64,000 bases of DNA from NCBI GenBank assembly GCA_029261355.1, contig JAJDBM010000061.1, positions 124,001-188,000 of the forward strand, read 5' to 3'. A program made the translations under genes and the position numbers. This stretch comes from Nitrospirales bacterium. GTDB taxonomy: Bacteria > Nitrospirota > Nitrospiria > Nitrospirales > UBA8639. The notes under the pieces were generated by a model. It was not told where the DNA came from. It ran no database searches and saw only the letters and a list, made by a program, of their open reading frames with translations. Each line of letters begins with the position of its first letter. The stretch's first letter is position 1. Shown here in pieces: positions 55,043 to 61,559 of this stretch.

Positions 55043-55774
55043 CTACGTGCGACGAAACAGGGCAGACAACCCAAAATACCCCACCGCATCTTTCATATTC
55101 GAAAACCATCGATTGAATCGTCCCATCTCTGGATTTGTCACATACTGTAAGGTGAGGACAATTCGCTCTTCATTCTCTCCAAGTGGTGTCACCGCATGAT
55201 GCAGTTTGTCTCCATTAAAAAATATGAAGGATCCAGGCTTGGTATCTAACGATAATTCCTTCGTCTCTTTGGAAGGATCTTTGGTATGGAGTCGACATTC
55301 GAGACGACTACTAGAGTTATCGAGCAGGCCAATTAAGACCGTGTAACGCGCACCTTTGTAATACGACGTATCATAGTGATAGCCGATATGATCTCCGACT
55401 TCAGTATAAAAATATAACGCACAGGCATGAGGATCATCTTCAGGACACAGAAGCAAACGTTCACCTGCAAGCTGGCTAAGCCATTCAATAAATCCCCGGT
55501 TTTTATACAATGCTGTGAGGGCTGGCGAGGATTCTTTTACAATAAAATAACTGACACTCCCGCCCTTTTTATGCTTCGGGATATAGTTGCGATTCAGTAG
55601 TGGACGAACGCCTTCGACCTCTTCCATCAAATCATCAATCACACCCTGTGATAAAAATGAATCAAGACTCAAAAACTCGCCTTGATCTTGATAGCTATTC
55701 ACCAATGCAGAAGCATCCTGTCGCTGAATAGCCTCACTCATTTCTTCACTGATATTCGTCGCAACAGTTTTCAT
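55043..55774 (-). CDS. 2-oxoglutarate/Fe(II) oxygenase (P4H-like)
   Basis: A 243-residue cytoplasmic dioxygenase. The iron triad is His133 and Asp135 in HYDTSYY, and His193 in KLHHAVTPL; Arg204 in ERIVLTLQ would bind 2-oxoglutarate. The pattern fits the prolyl-4-hydroxylase-like superfamily. The substrate is unknown. It is transcribed away from a second, unrelated 2OG oxygenase at 55977 across a 202-bp spacer, so both may share regulation. Confidence 0.82.
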   Translation of the reverse strand: MKTVATNISEEMSEAIQRQDASALVNSYQDQGEFLSLDSFLSQGVIDDLMEEVEGVRPLLNRNYIPKHKKGGSVSYFIVKESSPALTALYKNRGFIEWLSQLAGERLLLCPEDDPHACALYFYTEVGDHIGYHYDTSYYKGARYTVLIGLLDNSSSRLECRLHTKDPSKETKELSLDTKPGSFIFFNGDKLHHAVTPLGENEERIVLTLQYVTNPEMGRFNRWFSNMKDAVGYFGLSALFRRT

Positions 55775-55976
55775 AAAAATACTTTCACGTGAACAAGACT
55801 CGATGTTTCCACTCTATAACGGGTCAAAATATTGCGGCTCTCCCTCATCACATAATAATTTACCACGAACGGCAACAAGCATCTAGACCGCTTGCGCTAG
55901 ATTCTCATGCCCAGTTCATCTATCCTCTCATGCCAGACTATCGCGTCAACTTTCTTACTAAGGAAACTCTGATCCC

Positions 55977-56642
55977 ATGAACCTACTTTCATTTCGAGAG
56001 CCAGAGCTAGGAAAAGATTACTGGGTTGAGGATAACATCCTTCCCAACGCCCTTGAGATTGCTCAACGCTGCATTTCGAACCCCGCATGGACACTCGGTT
56101 CTCCATGGCGTCCAGAGCCTTGGCCAGGTATGCGCGCACCGAATGCACTCACGTATGAAGAATTAACAAAAATCGAACAATGCGTGACCACTCGTATGCA
56201 AATTCCTGCACTCCGACCGCAAAGTGATAGTGATATGGGTTTCTCCGGCCACAATCATATCCAAATCGTTGGAGGAGCAGAAGGGGTGGCAAGACCCCAT
56301 GTCGATTCAGCAAGCATCTGTGATTACGCTGCCGTCCTGTATCTTCATCCCAATCCCCCTACCCCCCATTGCGGCACCTCACTGTACCGTCTGTTCATCC
56401 CCGGACAAGAGCCTGATGGCAACGTCTGCCCGAAACAATACGAAAGTCTCAGCGAAGTCCCCAACATGCCTCAAGAGGTCGACCCCACGATGTTTCAAGA
56501 AATCCTGGAAGTGCCATACGTGTTCAATCGCTTGTTAGTCTACAAGTCTGACTTGATCCACTCTGCTACTTCGTATTTCGGCTGGAGCCATGAGCTTGCG
56601 TCCAAACGCATGGCTGTCGTCTTTTTTTGGAAAGTGAAATAA
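55977..56642 (+). CDS. DUF6445-like 2OG-Fe(II) oxygenase
   Basis: A 221-residue protein. ARPHVDSAS gives His108 and Asp110, DLIHSATSYFG gives His195, and Arg211 (SKRMAVVFFW) would bind 2-oxoglutarate, together a complete HxD...H site. The middle contains YLHPNPPTPHCGTSLYRL, typical of the DUF6445 group. The substrate is unknown; family members occur beside tryptophan halogenases and in natural-product-like contexts, but no such gene is here. Three decayed copies of its C-terminal part lie downstream at 57751, 59846 and 60776. Confidence 0.8.
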   Translation: MNLLSFREPELGKDYWVEDNILPNALEIAQRCISNPAWTLGSPWRPEPWPGMRAPNALTYEELTKIEQCVTTRMQIPALRPQSDSDMGFSGHNHIQIVGGAEGVARPHVDSASICDYAAVLYLHPNPPTPHCGTSLYRLFIPGQEPDGNVCPKQYESLSEVPNMPQEVDPTMFQEILEVPYVFNRLLVYKSDLIHSATSYFGWSHELASKRMAVVFFWKVK

Positions 56643-56732
56643 GGAACAGATCCTTTGTTGGCATACGGCGCTCCAACGATTATTCCGCAATTTCCACCTC
56701 GTCCCTACAGATATGCTTCTTTATAGTCTTTT

Positions 56733-56876
56733 GCGCACCTCTTAAAACCAGGAACTTTTCGTGAGTGCAAGGAATCCACGCGCGCAACATCCCTATGTAT
56801 AGACCTATACATAGGGATGTGAACACAAAAGCGACGACGCAATCGTGGGAAAGGGCGGTTTTTAGAAATGCCCTTT
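56733..56876 (+). repeat. Dispersed palindromic intergenic repeat, copy D, with central perfect hairpin
   Basis: About 144 bp. The left end GCGCACCTCTTAAAACC is followed by TTCGTGAGTGCAAGG and ATCCACGCGCGC; the right end is GGTTTTTAGAAATGCCC preceded by GACGACGCAATCGTGGG. It is the best-preserved copy. The centre is a perfect inverted repeat with 16-bp arms ACATCCCTATGTATAG (56787-56802) and CTATACATAGGGATGT (56805-56820) and only two bases between them. No transposase gene is present. It lies in the 330-bp spacer between the oxygenase and PEP-CTERM genes. Confidence 0.8.
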
Positions 56877-56974
56877 AGTTCGGTTGAAGTCTATCTTTTT
56901 TATTAGCACATTCTTTATAGTTTCTACCAATTCATTGTTGTTTCTATTCATTAATGAGTGGAGGTAAGGTATTC

Positions 56975-57589
56975 ATGACCACAAAACAATTACACAAATC
57001 CAGCATCAGTCTTGCGCTGAGTCTCATGATGGCAATCTGGGGAATCTCACCCGTGTTCGCAGTCCCTGTGACCGCAACGATAACTGGTGATGTCGATACT
57101 GTTCTAGGTAGCAATCCATTTGGCCTCGCTGTCAATGACACCGTGACAGCTGTTGCCTTGTATGATGATTCCCAAGTGTCAGAGTTAGGCGAGTCATTTA
57201 TAGAAATTGATAGTAATCCTACATTTTCTCTGACATTGACCTTCGGTTCAGTCACACTTGTTGAAACGGATGATTTTTATTTTGGCACAGGCTTTCCAGG
57301 ACTCGGTTTTACTAATGGAGCATTAGATGACATCGACTTTGAGTCAGATTTCTTCGACTTTGGCGGTTCTTTTGATCTAGAGGTGGTCTCGTTGTTTGAC
57401 GAGTGGGAAATATTTGGCGATGAAGGTGACGTATATGGGTCTTGGGATTTTGAAAATGCCCAAATTGGTCCAACAGGGGATTCCCCTCCGAGCGGCAATC
57501 CCATACCAGAACCCTCTACCATTCTCTTATTAGGCAGTGGGCTGGTGGGTCTGCTCGGGTGGCGTGTCAGATCACGCCGCAATAACTAA
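56975..57589 (+). CDS. PEP-CTERM sorting-domain exported protein
   Basis: A 204-residue exported protein. The signal peptide (SISLALSLMMAIWGISPVFA) leads to an acidic, Asp/Phe-rich mature domain, and the C-terminus is a classic PEP-CTERM signal: PIPEPSTILLLGSG, a hydrophobic helix and the basic end RVRSRRNN. Such proteins are sorted by exosortase, usually with exopolysaccharide production; no exosortase is in the window. GGAGGT lies 9 nt before ATG 56975; the ATG at 56954 is not supported. A strong hairpin follows at 57614. A decayed copy of the same gene end is at 59465-59697. Confidence 0.9.
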   Translation: MTTKQLHKSSISLALSLMMAIWGISPVFAVPVTATITGDVDTVLGSNPFGLAVNDTVTAVALYDDSQVSELGESFIEIDSNPTFSLTLTFGSVTLVETDDFYFGTGFPGLGFTNGALDDIDFESDFFDFGGSFDLEVVSLFDEWEIFGDEGDVYGSWDFENAQIGPTGDSPPSGNPIPEPSTILLLGSGLVGLLGWRVRSRRNN

Positions 57590-57613
57590 CCCCCAAACGT
57601 ATTCCAGCTCTAC

Positions 57614-57648
57614 CAACAAGCCCTTTCCCCATAGGAAAGGGCTTGTTG
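57614..57648 (+). terminator. Hairpin downstream of PEP-CTERM gene, probable terminator
   Basis: A perfect 15-bp stem CAACAAGCCCTTTCC/GGAAAGGGCTTGTTG with a 5-nt loop lies 25 bp after the stop. The following AATGTTT is only weakly T-rich. Its counterpart recurs at 59721 after the decayed copy. Confidence 0.7.
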
Positions 57649-57750
57649 AATGTTTGAGCCCTACCGCAGAGTCATTAAAACACAAGGTTCCTGCTAAGTA
57701 AGCACAACGGCCTTGAGAATTCTCCACTATCCATAAGACGTAACCATCAC

Positions 57751-57895
57751 GATGTCTCAAGAAGTCTTTGACCTGCCTGTACTTCGTTCATCTCCTGTTT
57801 CTAAAAATCGGACGTGATCCTTTCGGTCACATCCGATTATTGCCTGAACGCAGAAGTAAACCTCCAAACGAATGGCCGTTGTCTTTTTTTTTGCA
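57751..57895 (+). pseudogene. Strongly decayed fragment of the DUF6445-like oxygenase gene (remnant 1)
   Basis: Nucleotide similarity to the end of the gene at 55977 is visible: ACGATGTCTCAAGAAGTC corresponds to its ACGATGTTTCAAGAAATC, and CGAATGGCCGTTGTCTTTT to CGCATGGCTGTCGTCTTTT. In between are frameshifts and many substitutions. It corresponds to about codons 171-218. Confidence 0.6.
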
Positions 57896-58241
57896 GGGAG
57901 AAAAACCATGGTCATCCTTGATGCTTCAAATGGGTTGCGCTGATAAAATCCCGCTCACTTATTGAGCGAGAAGGCATTCAAGTGTTGCGAGTAGCATTTC
58001 ACAGAGAAACGTCATCTATCCTTTAGTTACACAGCCGCAAAACCGACATAATACGTATTTCATATACACAGCTGATTCGATCGGAACTTATATGTTTACC
58101 GAGCAAAAAAAATCAAGTATGAGAACGGTATACCTAGGCACCGATGTATCTACATGACACAAAGGCTCTCATGGCCACGCGAATTTTTGATAAAAAATCA
58201 TTGAACGTTGATAGCTAACGTCGAACCATCTTCTCCCCCTC

Positions 58242-59426
58242 ATGATGGACTTTGGAGCGTTAAAACAAGCCCGGCACCAACCAAGCGTTGCGAAGTATTT
58301 CACGACTCAGAACCTTCAAGTCCTAGGAGCCAGCGCACTAATTGGAACATTCGTGTTTTTTTGTATCGGATGGTATATCGATACCCTTCTGTTTGATCAA
58401 TCAATCATCGAAAAAGTACCTCCAAATTTTGGATTGGGCTATGTAGCGAAGACTGCCGTCATTTGCATCGGCTCTTTCTTACTGGTCTTCGCCATTGTCA
58501 CGCTTGGCTCCATATCTCAAAAGGGTGAATACGGGTTAGACTGGGATACCCGTGGGCTCTCAACTCTTTTCTCAGCAGACCTTAAGAATCTTCCTCCTCC
58601 GCACCTTACGAACAAAGAGCTCTTAATCTATGGCGTGATGCTGATTTCATATAGTTTCGTCGCTCTGTTTTTTTATTCGCCCTGGGCATTTCATGCATTG
58701 GTCCGAGAAGACAATCTCTTGGAATGGTGTTCTGTCAGCTTCTATGTATTGAGTAGCGGGATCTTCCTGTACCTCTTCATGCTCTACTCTCGTTCGCAGA
58801 TAGAAAGAAAATTCATCTACTGTTTCTCAGCGCTTTCCTTCAGTTTAATTTTCTTCCTCATTACGATGGAGGAAACATCTTGGCTTCAACGAGTCCTAGA
58901 ATATGAAACTCCCAAAGTATTTAGTAGCAATCAACAAAGTGAATTCAATTTCCATAACTTCCAGACCAAACCCATAGAGCATCTCTACTACCTTGGAAGT
59001 TTCTTTTTTCTCATTGTACTCCCCTTTATCAAGGAACAAATACAATTCTCGAAATATACGCGCGAGCTGTTTTTTTTTATTCCAACCCGATTCATTCTTT
59101 TTATCAGTGCAATTTTTGTTGCCTATAATTGGCAAATGTGGAACGTGATCTTTACCCAAATCAGCTTTTTTATCACATTCTTCATTCTCCTCTATTACGT
59201 CGTTGCTACAAGACAAAACACTCAACGGTTCACTCTATCCCTCTGTCTATTCAGCACCTTAGTGATCACAGAAATTCTATTCATCGTTTACGGTGACCGA
59301 TTATTCCGAACCTATGATCTGACAGAATATAAAGAGTTTTTTATCCCTCTCGGATTCCTCCTCTATTCACTCGAAATGCTCTTCAAATCGCGAAACCTCT
59401 TCGATATCGACCCACACTTTGAATAA
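58242..59426 (+). CDS. Multi-pass membrane protein, uncharacterised
   Basis: A 394-residue integral membrane protein with about nine hydrophobic segments. It includes ITMEETSWLQRVLEYETP followed by NNQxE-like SNQQSEFNFHNFQ and KPIEHLYYL. A similar pattern (E-SW-QR ... N-Q-E-N-HN) recurs in membrane proteins of unknown function found near glycan genes in other bacteria. There is no signal peptidase site or catalytic motif I can name. It has a soft, AT-rich composition and stands between decayed oxygenase/PEP-CTERM copies, suggesting an accessory origin. Start ATG 58242 or 58245; no clear Shine-Dalgarno sequence. Confidence 0.7.
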   Translation: MMDFGALKQARHQPSVAKYFTTQNLQVLGASALIGTFVFFCIGWYIDTLLFDQSIIEKVPPNFGLGYVAKTAVICIGSFLLVFAIVTLGSISQKGEYGLDWDTRGLSTLFSADLKNLPPPHLTNKELLIYGVMLISYSFVALFFYSPWAFHALVREDNLLEWCSVSFYVLSSGIFLYLFMLYSRSQIERKFIYCFSALSFSLIFFLITMEETSWLQRVLEYETPKVFSSNQQSEFNFHNFQTKPIEHLYYLGSFFFLIVLPFIKEQIQFSKYTRELFFFIPTRFILFISAIFVAYNWQMWNVIFTQISFFITFFILLYYVVATRQNTQRFTLSLCLFSTLVITEILFIVYGDRLFRTYDLTEYKEFFIPLGFLLYSLEMLFKSRNLFDIDPHFE

Positions 59427-59464
59427 ATACAATCCATCGACACTGTAGTTATTGATCGACATTC

Positions 59465-59697
59465 ACCACATTTAATCTAGAGGTTGTTTCATTGTTTGAC
59501 GAGTGGGATATCTTTGGAAATCAGGGTGATTAATATGGGTCTTGGGGTCTTGGGGTTTTGAGAATATCCCAATTACCTCAAAAAAAAATTCACCAACTGA
59601 AGGGAACCCAGTACCAGAGCCCGCGACGGTTCTCTTATTTGGAAGTGGACTGGTAGGTCTTTTCGGGTGGCGCATCAGAACACGCCGAAACACCTAA
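59465..59697 (+). pseudogene. Decayed 3' part of a PEP-CTERM gene
   Basis: The text aligns with the end of the gene at 56975: NLEVVSLFDEWDIFGNQGD is followed by an in-frame TAA where the intact gene reads Val. An 8-bp duplication (GGTCTTGG twice) then shifts the frame. The end still encodes PVPEPATVLLFGSGLVGLF and a basic tail before TAA. The signal-peptide half is absent. Confidence 0.82.
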
Positions 59698-59720
59698 CCC
59701 CCAACCATTTCCAGCCCTAG

Positions 59721-59756
59721 AAACAAGCCCTTTCCATATGAGGAAAGGACTTGTTA
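59721..59756 (+). terminator. Hairpin downstream of the decayed PEP-CTERM copy
   Basis: ACAAGCCCTTTCC pairs with GGAAAGGACTTGT around ATATGA and is followed by TAGTTTT. It is the diverged twin of the hairpin at 57614, which shows the duplication unit included the terminator. Confidence 0.65.
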
Positions 59757-59845
59757 GTTTTCAATCTCTACCGCTCTGTCTTCCAGCACAAGGTTCCTGC
59801 TAAAAGAACACAAAAGCCTTAGAACCTTTCCCAATTATCCATTTG

Positions 59846-60018
59846 ACATCGACCTCATCATGTTTCAAGAAACCCTAGAAGTCCCATAGGGACTTAATCG
59901 CTTACTCGTGTATAGATCCAATTTAATCCTCTCCGCCACAGGGTATTTTGGTTGGAACCACGAACTAGCTTCCAAGCCCGAAGCTGTCGTTTTTATTTGG
60001 AAAGTGGAAAGCTTATAA
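59846..60018 (+). pseudogene. Decayed C-terminal fragment of the DUF6445-like oxygenase gene (remnant 2)
   Basis: Translation gives MFQETLEVP, a TAG stop, then LNRLLVYRSNLILSATGYFG and ELASKPEAVVFIWKV to TAA. The same segment of the intact gene is MFQEILEVPYVFNRLLVYK and so on. The iron-binding His is replaced by Leu (LILSAT for LIHSAT) and one nonsense codon is present. It follows the decayed PEP-CTERM copy. Confidence 0.82.
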
Positions 60019-60221
60019 ATATTTCTGACAGATTTGCAGGAAACCCATTTTAACAATAGCCCAACCTAATCTCCTTTTAAGTAACGAACCAGAGTAAAAT
60101 CCAATGTCTACAACGAAAGAATATTTTCAACATATGTGATGCACGACCTTCATGAATCTAGACGTGTACGTAACACTACGGTACACTATCAAAGTAAGAT
60201 TAATGGAAAGGAGTCGTACCC

Positions 60222-60443
60222 ATGCGTGTAAATGACATTCCTGAAATAGAACAATTGAGCACCCCAGAAAAAATCCTACTCGTCGAAGACCTCTGGGATC
60301 ATATCGCTTCAGAAGAATCAAACATACCAGTCCCACAATCCCACAAAATCGTCTTAACAAGACGATTGGCCAACTATCAGGCAAATCCAGGAACACTCTT
60401 GTCTCTTGATGAACTCCAGGAGCGGATAGCTAAAAGAACATAA
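60222..60443 (+). CDS. Addiction-module antitoxin (TIGR02574-like)
   Basis: A 73-residue acidic-to-neutral protein: STPEKILLVEDLWDHIA near the N-terminus and LDELQERIAKR at the end match the putative addiction-module component family that pairs with RelE/ParE toxins. It would neutralise the toxin and repress the operon. GGAAAGGAG precedes ATG 60222. The toxin gene starts 2 bp after its stop. Confidence 0.9.
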   Translation: MRVNDIPEIEQLSTPEKILLVEDLWDHIASEESNIPVPQSHKIVLTRRLANYQANPGTLLSLDELQERIAKRT

Positions 60444-60444
60444 T

Positions 60445-60759
60445 ATGAAGTTACGTTTCCTTCCAGAAGTGGAGGAAGACGTCTTGGCAGGGTACGTCTG
60501 GTATGAAACCAAAGCTCTCGGCCTTGGCGAAGAGTTTCTTCGAATATTTTATGCCCAGGCTCGTGGGATTCCCAATAATCCGCTCGTCTTCCCTAAAGTA
60601 TATGGTGATTTTCGTCGTTGTCTTTTGAGACGATTTCCTTACGCTATGTATTTTTTCATCGAGGAGGAACAAGTCAATGTGATCGGACTCTTTCACGGCG
60701 CGCGGGATCCAGACACGATCCAGACAACTCTACGAAATCGAGATGAGGCAAATAGCTGA
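60445..60759 (+). CDS. RelE/ParE-family toxin
   Basis: A 104-residue toxin: LRFLPEVEEDVLAGYVWYE, RIFYAQARGIPNNPLVFP, RRCLLRRFPYAMYFFIEEE and VIGLFHGARDP are the usual ParE/RelE segments. It either cleaves mRNA at the ribosome or poisons gyrase; the subclass cannot be told. It forms a complete type II module with the upstream antitoxin, set between pseudogene remnants 2 and 3. Confidence 0.92.
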   Translation: MKLRFLPEVEEDVLAGYVWYETKALGLGEEFLRIFYAQARGIPNNPLVFPKVYGDFRRCLLRRFPYAMYFFIEEEQVNVIGLFHGARDPDTIQTTLRNRDEANS

Positions 60760-60775
60760 GGCTTACGGGTCATGA

Positions 60776-61131
60776 CCCCAAAGGTGTGGCAAGACCACAT
60801 GTCGACTCATCCAGCCTTTGCAACTACGCCGCAATGCTGTTTCTCCACCCCAATCCCCCTACTCCATATTGTGGCACTCCGCTGTACCGGCTTCACATCC
60901 CGGGAGAAGAACCTAAAGGCAATGTCTGTCCGTAAGAATACGAAAGCCTAAACGAAGTCCCATACATGCCCAAAGACGTCGCCCCCACGATGTTCCAAGA
61001 AATCTTAGAAGTTCTGTACATCTTCAATCGTTTGTTGGTCTATAAATCTGACTTAATCCACTCCGCCACATCGTATTTCGGCTGAAGCCACGAGCTGACT
61101 TCAAAACGCATAGCGGTCGTCTTTTTCTGAA
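60776..61131 (+). pseudogene. Decayed copy of the DUF6445-like oxygenase gene (remnant 3)
   Basis: The frame is open over about 118 codons except for three stops: GVARPHVDSSSLCNYAAM and LHPNPPTPYCGTPLYRL are followed by TAA in place of Gln/Lys codons, then FNRLLVYKSDLIHSATSYFG, TGA in place of Trp, and TGA in place of a second Trp. Alignment is to about codons 103-220 of the gene at 55977, with no frameshift. The iron ligands survive, so decay is recent. The 5' third is missing. Confidence 0.88.
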
Positions 61132-61559
61132 AAGTCGCAGATTCTTAATTTCTTTTAAGGTGGAACTGGCAGCTGAACGACTGTTGTAAGAGTAAGGTGC
61201 ATATCCAAACCATGACCACTTCCTACTCTCAATTAGGGTAGACCCATAATGAGAAATCCAAAAATATGTGGAAAAATAAGAAAAGGCTGATAAACAATGA
61301 TGATAATTTTTTTCGGGAAAACCCTATTTGAGAGTACTCAACGAGGGAAGTCGTATCTGTTGATAGGCAGGTATTAAGAGAATTCTATTTTCGCTTTGGC
61401 AAAAAGCGAAAATAGAGACTGACATTTGATGAGTGCGACTGACCGCTAAATTGACAAAGCATGATTGAAGTCAGTGATGAACCGCGTTACAATTTCTCGC
61501 CATCGCAATGAAACAGAACCAATTATCATATTTTTCATTCAAGGAGGAATACAGACATC
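61132..61559. other. Intergenic region upstream of the multidomain protein
   Basis: This AT-rich region holds the hairpin at 61384-61416 and presumably the promoter of the gene at 61560. No coding frame was recognised. Confidence 0.45.
61384..61416. repeat. Perfect 14-bp inverted repeat
   Basis: Arms TCTATTTTCGCTTT (61384-61397) and AAAGCGAAAATAGA (61403-61416) pair around GGCAA. It lies about 145 bp upstream of the multidomain gene. It could be an operator or a weak terminator of the decayed region; no T-run follows. Confidence 0.65.

Larger units (their letters stand above)
57590..58241. other. Intergenic region with hairpin and pseudogene fragment
   Basis: Outside the hairpin (57614-57648) and remnant 1 (57751-57895), the stretch 57896-58241 shows nothing recognisable. 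The block around 57675-57740 (CACAAGGTTCCTGCTAA) recurs at 59787, so it belongs to the duplicated unit. Confidence 0.5.

Noticed and set aside
57277-57582. Minus-strand frame within the PEP-CTERM gene
   Set aside because: It is antisense to a gene with signal peptide and sorting signal, and its Ser/Pro-rich translation is a typical shadow.
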